From: an uncultured Oceanobacter sp.
GTDB lineage: Bacteria > Pseudomonadota > Gammaproteobacteria > Pseudomonadales > Oceanobacteraceae
Assembly (NCBI GenBank): GCA_913061185.1
Contig: CAJXTI010000015.1
Coordinates: 1 to 64,000, forward strand
DNA length: 64,000 bases
Direction: 5' to 3'
In this document: positions 17,489-26,101 of the stretch, piece by piece
Position numbering within the stretch: position 1 is the first letter of the stretch
Layout: each line of letters begins with the position of its first letter
The notes under the pieces: generated by a model
Seen by the model: only the letters and a program-made list of their open reading frames with translations
Database searches by the model: none
What the model was told of the DNA's origin: nothing
Program-made: the position numbers and the translations under genes

Positions 17489-18181
17489 ATGGATTTACAA
17501 GGGTATGGCCAACTGCTGTTAAGTGGCTTGTGGGTCACCATTCAGCTGGCGTTGGCCAGTGTCTTTTTCGGTTTGATCATTGGTCTGTGTGGTGCCACCG
17601 CACGCTTGTCTTCGTCGCCGGTGGCCCGTGCGATTGCTACCACCTATACCACGGTGGTGCGGGGTATTCCGGAACTGCTGTTGGTACTGACGCTGTATTT
17701 TGGCGGTTCACAGTTATTGATGTGGATCGCCAGCCTGTTTGGCTATGACGAATATATTGATGTTGGCCAGTTTGCCGCAGCGGTTGCGGCGCTGGCGATC
17801 GCTTTTGGTGCTTACTCCACTGAAGTGTTCCGCATGGCGATGATGGATTTACCCAAAGGCCAGTGGGAATCGGCCCAGGCGATGGGCATGACGCCATTAA
17901 AAACCTTTGTTCGTATCATTATGCCGCAGGTCTGGCGGCTGGCGATTCCGGGGTTGGGCAACCTGTTCCAGGTGCTACTGAAAGATACTGCGCTGGTGTC
18001 GGTGGTGGGCCTGAACGAACTGATGCGGCAGGCCTCGGTTGGGGCTGCCAATACCAAGCAACCGTTTGATTTTTATCTGGCAGCGGCGCTGTTGTACTTG
18101 TTACTGACGGTGGTGACGACCTTGCTGACTGGCTATCTCGAACGTCGTAGCAAACCGGAACTGAGAGGAAGCCGCGCATGA
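17489..18181 (+). CDS. Amino acid ABC transporter permease (ArtQ/HisQ-like)
   Basis: 230 aa inner-membrane permease with about five membrane segments. The HEQRO/PAAT family N-terminus (GLWVTIQLALASVFFG), VVRGIPELLLVL and the EAA loop EVFRMAMMDLPKGQWESAQA that contacts the ATPase are visible. The ATG at 17489 gives the usual family start; upstream codons in the same frame lack such sequence. Its last codons overlap the next permease by 4 bp. Confidence 0.92.
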   Translation: MDLQGYGQLLLSGLWVTIQLALASVFFGLIIGLCGATARLSSSPVARAIATTYTTVVRGIPELLLVLTLYFGGSQLLMWIASLFGYDEYIDVGQFAAAVAALAIAFGAYSTEVFRMAMMDLPKGQWESAQAMGMTPLKTFVRIIMPQVWRLAIPGLGNLFQVLLKDTALVSVVGLNELMRQASVGAANTKQPFDFYLAAALLYLLLTVVTTLLTGYLERRSKPELRGSRA

Positions 18182-18879
18182 GCTGGGAATGGGGGGTTAT
18201 CTGGGAGTATTTCCCCAGGCTGTTACAAGGCGCCTGGCTGACTATGGAGTTGGTGGCGGTTTCTGGTCTGCTGGGGTTGTTGCTGGCGGTGCCCTTGGCA
18301 CTGATGCGAGCGTCGGCCAATCCGGCGATTAATGCCTTTCCGTACGCTTATATATTTTTCTTTCGTGGTACACCGCTGCTGGTGCAGATATTCCTGATTT
18401 ATTACGGCGCATCACAATTTGATGCAGTGAAAGAGTCCTTCCTGTGGCCGATTCTGCGTGAACCCTACTGGTGTGCCATTATCGCCTTTTCAATGAACAC
18501 AGCAGCTTATACCGCCGAGTTGATACGGGCGGCGATTCAGGCGATTCCCAAAGGTGAGATCGAAGTATCGCTGGCTTTGGGGATGAGTAAATTGACCATG
18601 ATCCGGCGTATTATCCTGCCGCGTGCCGCTGGTATCGTGTTGCCAGGTTACAGCAATGAAGTACTGCTGATGCTGAAGAGCAGCGCGCTGGCTTCCACCA
18701 TCACCTTGCTGGATCTGACCGGCATGGCACGGACCATTATTGCCCGCACCTACACGCCGCTGGAGATGTTTTTTGCGGCGGGCATGGTTTACCTGGCCAT
18801 TGCTGCGGTGATGATTCTGATCTTCCGTCTATTGGAACGACGCTTGAATCGCTATCAATTTGCCAAGCGACCGGCGTAA
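18178..18879 (+). CDS. Amino acid ABC transporter permease (ArtM/HisM-like)
   Basis: 233 aa, second permease of the heterodimer. It carries FFRGTPLLVQIFLIYYGA and the EAA loop ELIRAAIQAIPKGEIEVSLALGM, both typical of HisM/ArtM. Starts inside the end of the previous permease (ATGA overlap), implying coupled translation. Last gene of the operon; it converges on the LysR gene with 39 bp between stops. Confidence 0.93.
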   Translation: MSWEWGVIWEYFPRLLQGAWLTMELVAVSGLLGLLLAVPLALMRASANPAINAFPYAYIFFFRGTPLLVQIFLIYYGASQFDAVKESFLWPILREPYWCAIIAFSMNTAAYTAELIRAAIQAIPKGEIEVSLALGMSKLTMIRRIILPRAAGIVLPGYSNEVLLMLKSSALASTITLLDLTGMARTIIARTYTPLEMFFAAGMVYLAIAAVMILIFRLLERRLNRYQFAKRPA

Positions 18880-18918
18880 CCTGCGATATCCTCTCAGGCA
18901 TGCTTCATACCGGGCGTC

Positions 18919-19839
18919 TCAACAGTCCTGGAGCTGGGCGCCATGCTGAATAAAGGGTACGGATTCGAGTGCAATATCAATGAAGGCTTTGGCTGTGGGT
19001 AGCAGCTGGTTGTTGCGATAATGGATTTGAGTCAGTACTTCAGTGCTGTCACCCTGAATAGGAATAAAACGGCAGCCTTGGGTAAACAGCCGGGATACAC
19101 ACATCGGGGCAATTGCGATGCCCAGGCCGGCGGCGACCATGGTGAGCAGGGTTTGCATGTGTTTGGGTTGAGCAACAATATTGGGCGAAAAATGGTGTTG
19201 CTGGCATAGGTTGATGATGTTATCAAACAAGCCGACAGCTTCCTCTCGATGAAACAGAATCACCTCTTCCTGGCTGATATGCTCCAGCTGTATGTATGCT
19301 GCTCCGGATAACGGGGGTTGGCTGGACACCACAAGGGTCAGGTGGTCGGTATAAAGAAGTTGGCTATCGAGCAGGGTTTGTTGTTCTGTGGGTAATGGTC
19401 TGGAAATACCGATATCTATTTTTTCGTTCTGAAAGGCTGCTAATTGCTCGGAAGCTGTCATTTCAAACAAGCTGATTTCGACTTGTGGGTATTGCCGATG
19501 GAAACGCTGTACCAAGTCAGGAATAAAGGTTAAACAAGCTGATGGTAAATAGCCGATTTTCAGGCTGCCCAATTCACCGTTGGCCGCTTTTCGTGTGCGA
19601 ATAACCGTATCTTCTGCCTGTTTTAACAAGGCGCTGGCGTCGTTAAACAGCTGCAAACCTGCAGCAGTGATATGAACCTCTCTGGTATTACGAATAAACA
19701 GGGCTGTACCCAGTTCATCTTCCAATGCGGCAATATGTCGACTGACGGCTGGCTGTACTGTGTGTAATTCGCGGGCGGCGGCAGAAAAGCTTTTTAATCT
19801 CGCCACGGCAATAAAACTTTTCAAGGGTTTTAGTTCCAC
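18919..19839 (-). CDS. LysR-family transcriptional regulator
   Basis: 306 aa from a GTG at 19839, giving the family-typical MELKPLKSF start; an in-frame TTG at 19842 is the alternative. N-terminal winged HTH (residues 1-60, with SFSAAARELHTVQPAVSRHIAALE) and a LysR effector-binding domain (about 90-295), most like the CatM/BenM/CbbR type. Divergent from an MFS gene, a common layout in which the regulator controls the transporter. An ATAC-N7-GTAT dyad lies just upstream of its start. Confidence 0.92.
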   Translation of the reverse strand: MELKPLKSFIAVARLKSFSAAARELHTVQPAVSRHIAALEDELGTALFIRNTREVHITAAGLQLFNDASALLKQAEDTVIRTRKAANGELGSLKIGYLPSACLTFIPDLVQRFHRQYPQVEISLFEMTASEQLAAFQNEKIDIGISRPLPTEQQTLLDSQLLYTDHLTLVVSSQPPLSGAAYIQLEHISQEEVILFHREEAVGLFDNIINLCQQHHFSPNIVAQPKHMQTLLTMVAAGLGIAIAPMCVSRLFTQGCRFIPIQGDSTEVLTQIHYRNNQLLPTAKAFIDIALESVPFIQHGAQLQDC

Positions 19840-19845
19840 CAATTC

Positions 19846-19860
19846 ATACCATATTTGTAT
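19846..19860. promoter_or_regulatory. Possible LysR-type operator (T-N11-A dyad)
   Basis: ATACCATATTTGTAT is a perfect interrupted dyad, ATAC-N7-GTAT, that fits the T-N11-A rule of LysR regulators. It lies in the divergent gap directly beside the lysR start, suggesting autoregulation and control of the MFS gene. Binding is inferred. Confidence 0.4.
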
Positions 19861-20054
19861 AAGTGTAATAATATTAAATCATTTCTGGTGTAGCTGCTAC
19901 CGGTTTAAGATCGTTACTTTGATGGGGTGGTATTGCATACAGATACCGAATGATGATTGTTAATGGGCAAGATGCCAGTCCAGGTGCTGAACCTGAATGC
20001 ACTGTCTTGACGCCACTGTCATACCCCGATTTTTGTGTTTTTTCAGGAGTTTTG

Positions 20055-21194
20055 ATGAGTCGACTTGCTGCTTCAGGGAGTTTTACCCTGCTGTGTATTT
20101 CATGCCTGACGATTATGGTGGGGGCTGTGGTGGCGCCTGGTCTGGCGGATATTTCCCTGTCTCTGGGGGTGGCTGATCATGCTGGCTTGTTAATTACGCT
20201 ACCGGCTCTGGGGGCAGTACTGTTTGCGCCGTTTTCTGGTCGATTGATTGATCGTTTTGGTGCTTATCAGTGTACGTTGATTGCACTGTTTTTATACGGT
20301 GCTCTGGGGGTTTCCGGACAATGGTTATCCGGGCCAACGGCGGTATATATCAATCGTATTGTGTTGGGGGCAACGACCACGGTTGTGATGGCTGGTAGTA
20401 CAACCTTGATATCACAGTTTTATTCTGGATTTGAGCGTTTGCAAATGATTGCCAGGCAGGGCATGTCTATTGAGCTGGGAGGTGTTATTTTTTTGTTTAT
20501 TGGTGGTTTGTTGGCAACGAAGTCCTGGCAATGGCCATTTTATATCTATTTGATGGCCTGGTTGTTTTTACTGATGTTGTATTTTCTGGTGCCTCGTAAT
20601 CACATAGGCAAGGTGGAGCATCATCAGCAGCAGCAAGAGGAGGTTGGCGGGCCTGGCCAATTGATCTGGGTGTATATATCGGCTTGTGCTGCCATGATGA
20701 TATTTTTTACGGCGGTGGTTGTTTTGCCGCTCAGTATGGAAAAAACAGGCTACAGTGCCGATGGAATAGGCCTGTTGCTGGCCTTTATCTCTCTGGTTGC
20801 TGTTGTTACTGCGCACTTTTTGCCGAAGGTGAATCTGCGCTGGAAAGATCGGGGTACATTGGGGTTGGCGTTTACTTTTTATGTGCTGGCACATCTGGCG
20901 TTTTATTGGGCGGACTCGCTGCCAGTACTGGTACTGGGCGGCTGGTTGGCGGGTATGGGGTTTGGTTTTTCCATTCCTTTGCTGAATCATATGACGGTTG
21001 AAAAAAGTCACCCTGAGCAGCGAGGAAAAAACCTGTCGTATTTTGCCATGGCTGTTTTTCTTGGTCAGTTTTTAACATCGTTCATGGAGTTTTTTCCGGG
21101 CAAGCTGTTATTTCTGATGGCAGCGCTGGTGGCTGCCGGGTATTTGCTGTGTGTTCTGATGGTCTTCCGTAAGCCAGCACCAGCGGCTCACTGA
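20055..21194 (+). CDS. MFS transporter
   Basis: 379 aa with about twelve membrane segments, starting at an ATG with CAGGAG ten bases upstream; an upstream in-frame ATG at 19950 would add 35 residues without membrane features. The MFS motif A (GRLIDRFGAYQ) lies near residue 65 after PALGAVLFAPFSG. The middle loop is hydrophilic with a run of Gln/Glu (about 195-205). Codons are richer in T and A than in the neighbours, hinting at transfer. Divergent from the LysR gene, probably its target. Substrate unknown; multidrug or small-metabolite efflux is common in this group. Confidence 0.88.
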   Translation: MSRLAASGSFTLLCISCLTIMVGAVVAPGLADISLSLGVADHAGLLITLPALGAVLFAPFSGRLIDRFGAYQCTLIALFLYGALGVSGQWLSGPTAVYINRIVLGATTTVVMAGSTTLISQFYSGFERLQMIARQGMSIELGGVIFLFIGGLLATKSWQWPFYIYLMAWLFLLMLYFLVPRNHIGKVEHHQQQQEEVGGPGQLIWVYISACAAMMIFFTAVVVLPLSMEKTGYSADGIGLLLAFISLVAVVTAHFLPKVNLRWKDRGTLGLAFTFYVLAHLAFYWADSLPVLVLGGWLAGMGFGFSIPLLNHMTVEKSHPEQRGKNLSYFAMAVFLGQFLTSFMEFFPGKLLFLMAALVAAGYLLCVLMVFRKPAPAAH

Positions 21195-21261
21195 CTCGTC
21201 GCTGGTGTGATATTTGTGCTGGATCGGAGATGGGGGAGGTCGTATCAGACTCTGACTGAAG

Positions 21262-22341
21262 TTAACGGGCTTGTTGCTGTGCCAGCGCCCAATCAATATG
21301 TTGCTGCACCAGCGCACTGACCTGCGGGCGTTTGTGTTCCAGCGCGGCGACCACGTCCAGACTGGCGGGAGCATTGCCCAACGCCACGGCAATATTACGT
21401 TGCCAGTTTTCATAGCCGGTTCGGCGAATCGGCATGCCTTCGGTTTTTTTCAGAAAAGTATGCTCGTCCCACTGAAACAGCTCCAGCAGCGTTGCTTTGT
21501 CGAGCTGGTGGCGGGGGGTGAAATCGGTTTCTGTGGTCGGTTTGCTGAAGCGATTCCACGGACAGCCAATCTGGCAGTCATCGCAACCAAAAATGCGATT
21601 GCCCATGCCTTTGCGCAGTTCAACCGGAATGGGGCCATCCAGTTCAATGGTGAGGTAGGAAATACAGCGTCGGGCGTCCAGTACATGGGGGCCAACAAAG
21701 GCCTGGGTAGGGCAGATCTCCAGACAGGCAGTACAACGACCGCAGTGGTCTTGTTGGTAAGGCGCATCCATGGGTAATGGCAGATTGGTGAGCAACTCAC
21801 CGAGAAAAAAATACGACCCGGCCTGGCGATTGATTAACATGGTATTTTTGCCAATCCAGCCGAGTCCGGCCTTGTTGGCCAGAGCGCGTTCCAGTATCGG
21901 GGCGCTATCCACAAACGCCCGAAATCCCAGCTGTTCGACTTCGGTCGCCAGTTTCTGGCCGAGTTGGGTTAAACGTTTGCGGATTAACTTGTGGTAGTCC
22001 CTTCCCAGTGCATAGCGTGAGACATACGCCCTGTCCGGATTGCGAAGTTGGCTTATCAGATCAATGTGTGGCGCCAGGTAATCCATCCTGACGCTGATCA
22101 CCCTGAGCGTGCCAGGCAGCAGTGCATCGGGTTTCCAGCGCATATCACCGTGGTCTGCCATGTAGTGCATCGAGCCGTGATAGCCCTGTTTCAGCCATTC
22201 TTGCAGACGTTCTCCATGTTCATTCAGCTCGATATTGGTAACACCGACTTGCTGGAACCCAAGCTCGTTTCCCCAGTCTGTTAGCTGTTGGCGCAGTCTG
22301 GCCATGGCAGCGGGTGGAATTAATTGCAGTTCGTCGGACAT
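21262..22341 (-). CDS. queG: Epoxyqueuosine reductase
   Basis: 359 aa. Cobalamin-dependent iron-sulfur enzyme that reduces epoxyqueuosine to queuosine in tRNA. Two 4Fe-4S cluster motifs are visible: CGRCTACLEICP and FGCDDCQIGCPWN, and the DUF1730 N-terminal domain precedes them (GYHGSMHYM, YALGRDYHKLI). The C-terminal HEAT-like region (GYENWQRNIAVALGN) is complete. Divergent from nnr; in related genomes it also sits next to nnr-tsaE. Confidence 0.97.
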   Translation of the reverse strand: MSDELQLIPPAAMARLRQQLTDWGNELGFQQVGVTNIELNEHGERLQEWLKQGYHGSMHYMADHGDMRWKPDALLPGTLRVISVRMDYLAPHIDLISQLRNPDRAYVSRYALGRDYHKLIRKRLTQLGQKLATEVEQLGFRAFVDSAPILERALANKAGLGWIGKNTMLINRQAGSYFFLGELLTNLPLPMDAPYQQDHCGRCTACLEICPTQAFVGPHVLDARRCISYLTIELDGPIPVELRKGMGNRIFGCDDCQIGCPWNRFSKPTTETDFTPRHQLDKATLLELFQWDEHTFLKKTEGMPIRRTGYENWQRNIAVALGNAPASLDVVAALEHKRPQVSALVQQHIDWALAQQQAR

Positions 22342-22506
22342 GGTTTCGCTTAGTAGGGAGAGACTGTTTATAATTCAGTCATTTTATCACAGCCACAGAT
22401 AGCACCTGGTGTTAATCTTGGAGCACATACTCATGCTTGACAGTCGCCGAGCCAGCCCTGACCGTGGTCAGGAGCAACGGCGTTGTTCTATTTTCAGGAA
22501 TCAGGG

Positions 22507-24033
22507 ATGAAACGACCAAACAGCATTGTGGATCACCTGCCCGGAGCGCTATACAGCGCCGAGCAAGTGCGTGAACTGGATCAGGCGGCCATTACTTTCG
22601 AGGGTATTCGTACCTTTGAACTGATGGCGCGTGCCGGAGAGGCTGCATTTGCCTGTCTGCTCGGACGTTGGGGTTACACCGAGTCCGTTTGTGTAATGGC
22701 AGGGGCCGGGAATAACGGTGGTGATGGTTACGTACTGGCCGCCTTGGCCGCTCTGCATGGCATGAGCGTCAGCCTGTATACACTGGGTAATCATGAGCAG
22801 GTTTCTGCTGCTACTGCGGAAGCGGCTCAACTGGCGCTGGATGCCGGCGTCATTCCCCAGGTGTTTGAGGGCGAGCTGGATTTTGATGGCGAGCTGATTG
22901 TGGATGCACTGTTTGGCACTGGCCTGAATGCTACAGTTGCCGGTGTGTATGCCGACGCCATCTGGGCAATCAATGCCCACCCGGCTGACGTCTTGTCGCT
23001 GGATATTCCATCCGGCCTGGATGCCAATACCGGTTGCGTGCTGGGTGTTGCGGTGCGTGCTGATATGACGGTGACCTTTGTCGGTACCAAGCGAGGCTTG
23101 CTGGTCGCTGATGGCCCCGATCTGTGTGGTGAAATTGCCTTTGCAGCATTGTCGACCGAGGGTGCCGCCGCCGGTCGGCTCATACCCGATTGCGAGCGCA
23201 TCAGCTGGCATCGGTTACAGCAGCTTGGCCAGTTATTACCCGTACGTACCGGTAACTCCCATAAAGGGCATTTTGGGCATGTGCTGGTGGTGGGTGGCGA
23301 TCAGGGAATGGTGGGTGCCGTTACCATGGCCGCCGAAGCGGCCGGACGCACCGGTGCGGGTCTGGTCAGCTGTGCTACCCGACCAGAACACAGTGTCGCT
23401 GTACTGGCGCGCCGCCCGGAAGTGATGGTGCATGGAGTGTCTTCCGGGCTTGAACTGACCGGGCTGCTCGACAGTGCCAGCGTACTGGCGGTTGGCCCTG
23501 GTATGGGACAAAGCAGCTGGTCCGAATTGATGTTACAGCAGGTGTTAAACAGCGAGAAGCCGCTGGTGCTGGATGCCGATGGATTGAATCTGTTGGCAAC
23601 GCCAGCCTGGTTCCACGAATTCTCTGAACGTAACGTCGTGCTGACGCCACATCCGGGAGAAGCCGCCCGACTGCTGGGACTGGATACTATCGAGATCCAG
23701 CAGAATCGCTTCGTCGCGGCGAGAGCCCTGGCGGAGAAGTATCAAGCGGTTGTGGTATTGAAAGGTCGGGGAACTCTTATTGCTCGTCCGGGGGGCCGTG
23801 TCGCGGTGTGTACTGATGGCAATTCCGGTATGGCTACGGGCGGAATGGGCGATGTTCTAACCGGCGTGATCGCCGCGCTGATGGCCCAGGGCAGTGATGC
23901 CTGGCACGCTGCGCGCTTGGGGGTTTGTTTGCATAGTGCAGCAGCCGATCTGGCGGCAGCAGAAGGTGGCAGTCGTGGCTTGCTGGCAACCGATGTGTTC
24001 CCTTATCTCCGGGCATTGAATAACGAGAGTTGA
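22507..24033 (+). CDS. nnr: Bifunctional NAD(P)H-hydrate epimerase/ADP-dependent dehydratase
   Basis: 508 aa. Repairs hydrated NADH and NADPH. The N-terminal YjeF_N epimerase domain (about 20-220) has GAGNNGGDGYVLAA and DALFGTGL. The C-terminal ribokinase-like dehydratase domain (about 230-500) has GHVLVVGGDQGMVGA, LVLDADGLNLL, TPHPGEAARLLG and the nucleotide loop GNSGMATGGMGDVLTG. The ATG at 22507 follows a CAGG-type site; starting codons upstream do not match the family. First gene of the nnr-tsaE-ami-mutL-miaA run. Confidence 0.96.
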   Translation: MKRPNSIVDHLPGALYSAEQVRELDQAAITFEGIRTFELMARAGEAAFACLLGRWGYTESVCVMAGAGNNGGDGYVLAALAALHGMSVSLYTLGNHEQVSAATAEAAQLALDAGVIPQVFEGELDFDGELIVDALFGTGLNATVAGVYADAIWAINAHPADVLSLDIPSGLDANTGCVLGVAVRADMTVTFVGTKRGLLVADGPDLCGEIAFAALSTEGAAAGRLIPDCERISWHRLQQLGQLLPVRTGNSHKGHFGHVLVVGGDQGMVGAVTMAAEAAGRTGAGLVSCATRPEHSVAVLARRPEVMVHGVSSGLELTGLLDSASVLAVGPGMGQSSWSELMLQQVLNSEKPLVLDADGLNLLATPAWFHEFSERNVVLTPHPGEAARLLGLDTIEIQQNRFVAARALAEKYQAVVVLKGRGTLIARPGGRVAVCTDGNSGMATGGMGDVLTGVIAALMAQGSDAWHAARLGVCLHSAAADLAAAEGGSRGLLATDVFPYLRALNNES

Positions 24034-24208
24034 GACCCCTTACATCAGTGCTCTGCCTGGTTTTACTGCCAGTGATGAACCGGTTGCCTTTGATGGTCAG
24101 ACCCCTGCATACCGCCGCGAGGTACATCCTCTTCCATTGGGAATCGGCTGTCGGGCTGATACACTTGCCCACTTTCCGATACCAGAAACATCTTTCCTGA
24201 ACGAGTTA

Positions 24209-24715
24209 ATGATCGCCGTGACCGATTGCCTCCCTCCTGCCAAAATGATCCTTACCCGCGAACTGCATGGTGAACCAGCGACGCTGCAGCTGGCTGCTCA
24301 GCTGGCACCGCTTGTTGTTAATGGCGGGCTGATTTTTCTGCAGGGTACGCTGGGGGCGGGTAAAACCGCGTTTTGTCGTGGTCTGATTCAGGCACTGGGG
24401 CATGCTGGGGCGGTTAAAAGTCCGACTTACACACTGGTCGAGGACTATCAGCTGGAGAGTTGCCAGGTGTGTCATTTTGATCTCTACCGCTTGGGCGATC
24501 CGGAAGAACTGGAGTTTATGGGTATTCGTGATTATCTGTCGGATCAGGCGCTGTGCCTGATTGAATGGCCTGACAAGGGACGGGGTGTTTTACCTGCTGC
24601 TGATCTGGAAATTCATTTCGATGATCTGGGTGAGTCCCGTCGTCTGCAGTTGCTGGCACTGTCCGACCGTGCGGTTGTGTGGCTGGCGGCGCTAGAGCAA
24701 GGGGATGTTGGATGA
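24209..24715 (+). CDS. tsaE: tRNA t6A biosynthesis ATPase TsaE
   Basis: 168 aa from the ATG at 24209 (another ATG at 24245 is possible and would fit the family length better). P-loop GTLGAGKT at residues 46-53, then SPTYTLVEDY and HFDLYRL, and LIEWPDKG, all TsaE signatures. Works with TsaB, TsaC and TsaD to make threonylcarbamoyl-adenosine in ANN-decoding tRNAs. Its stop overlaps the start of the amidase gene (ATGA). Confidence 0.95.
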   Translation: MIAVTDCLPPAKMILTRELHGEPATLQLAAQLAPLVVNGGLIFLQGTLGAGKTAFCRGLIQALGHAGAVKSPTYTLVEDYQLESCQVCHFDLYRLGDPEELEFMGIRDYLSDQALCLIEWPDKGRGVLPAADLEIHFDDLGESRRLQLLALSDRAVVWLAALEQGDVG

Positions 24716-26094
24716 CGTTGTCCCGTGCCGCAAAAGCAACTCCGGTTGGGGCGAAAAAGTCAGTACTCTGGCATGTCTGTTTGTGGCTGGCTTTTGGTGG
24801 CAGCGCTATCACGAATGCTGATGTCCGCGATATTCGAGTGTGGCAGTCACCGGAAAGTACTCGGCTGGTGTTTGATTTGACCGAGCCTTCCGAGCACAAG
24901 ATTTTTCCGCTCAGCTCTCCCAGTCGTGTTGTGATTGATCTGACTGATGCTGAAATGCTGCTGGATACCGCTGCGATCGACCTGGAAGGGACGGCGGTTG
25001 CGAGTATTCGCACCGGTCACCCCAGTAAAAAAGTGTTGCGGATTGTACTCGACCTGAATGAAACGCTGAATCCGAGCAGTTTCCCGTTACCGCCGAATGA
25101 GGTCTATTCCAACCATCGTCTGGTGATTGATTTGAAGCGGCCGGAAACAACCCAGTCGCTGTCACCAGTGAAACCGGTTAAAAAAGCGGAGACGCCGGCA
25201 TCACGTCGCCGAGACATCATTATTGCTATCGACGCTGGCCATGGTGGAGAAGATCCCGGTGCTTCTGGTGCACGCCGTACCAAGGAAAAACACGTGGTGC
25301 TGGCCATCGCCAAGGAATTGCAGGCGCTGTTGAAGCAGGAAGCGGGTTTTACGCCGTTTATGGTACGTACCGGTGATTACTATATTGGCCTGCGTGAACG
25401 GACTGAAAAAGCCCGTGCAGCCAATGCTGATTTCCTGGTTTCAATTCATGCGGATGCGTTTAAACAATCCAGTGCTAATGGCAGTTCGGTGTATGTGCTG
25501 TCTGATCGTGGTGCGACCAGTGAGACAGCCCGCTGGTTGGCGGACAAGGAAAACGACGCCGACCTGATTGGCGGGATCTCGCTGGAAGACAAGGACGATC
25601 ATTTGAGAATGACGTTGCTGGATCTGTCGATGACGTATCAACGTAATTCCAGCAAGCGTATTGGAGCCGACATCCTTGGACATATGGATAAAATATCTCA
25701 TTTGCACAAGCGTCAGGTAGAAGAAGCAGCGTTTGTGGTATTGAAGGCACCGGACATGCCAGCCTTGTTGGTTGAAACCGGATTTATTTCCAATCCGGAA
25801 GAAGAACGCAAGCTGAATACTCGCAGTTATCAGCAGAAGATGGCAGCGGCCATCTTCAGTGGCATCAAGGAATATTTCAGTGATCATCCGCCCAGTGGCA
25901 CCTTGCTGGAGGCGGAGCGTCGCCGCAATCAGGACAGCGCTGACCATTGGCGCTCCTATGTCATTCGTAGTGGTGATACCCTGTCGGACATTGCCGTTCA
26001 GAATGGTGTAGCCTTGAATGAGTTGCGCCGCATCAACGGCCTGAGCGATGATCAGATTCGTATTGGTCAAACCATCAAAATCCCCAGCTCCTGA
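24712..26094 (+). CDS. amiB: N-acetylmuramoyl-L-alanine amidase with AMIN and LysM domains
   Basis: 460 aa, periplasmic. Signal peptide in the first 43 residues, AMIN domain (about 45-150), amidase_3 catalytic domain (about 175-390) with zinc-ligand motifs [21 protein letters not shown] and an [11 protein letters not shown] catalytic end, then one LysM (about 415-460; [18 protein letters not shown]). Cleaves the lactam-to-peptide bond of peptidoglycan during daughter-cell separation. The start overlaps tsaE by 4 bp and mutL follows 7 bp downstream. AmiC is a possible alternative name; the LysM and the mutL neighbour favour AmiB. Confidence 0.94.
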   Translation: MTLSRAAKATPVGAKKSVLWHVCLWLAFGGSAITNADVRDIRVWQSPESTRLVFDLTEPSEHKIFPLSSPSRVVIDLTDAEMLLDTAAIDLEGTAVASIRTGHPSKKVLRIVLDLNETLNPSSFPLPPNEVYSNHRLVIDLKRPETTQSLSPVKPVKKAETPASRRRDIIIAIDAGHGGEDPGASGARRTKEKHVVLAIAKELQALLKQEAGFTPFMVRTGDYYIGLRERTEKARAANADFLVSIHADAFKQSSANGSSVYVLSDRGATSETARWLADKENDADLIGGISLEDKDDHLRMTLLDLSMTYQRNSSKRIGADILGHMDKISHLHKRQVEEAAFVVLKAPDMPALLVETGFISNPEEERKLNTRSYQQKMAAAIFSGIKEYFSDHPPSGTLLEAERRRNQDSADHWRSYVIRSGDTLSDIAVQNGVALNELRRINGLSDDQIRIGQTIKIPSS

Positions 26095-26101
26095 AGAACT
26101 C

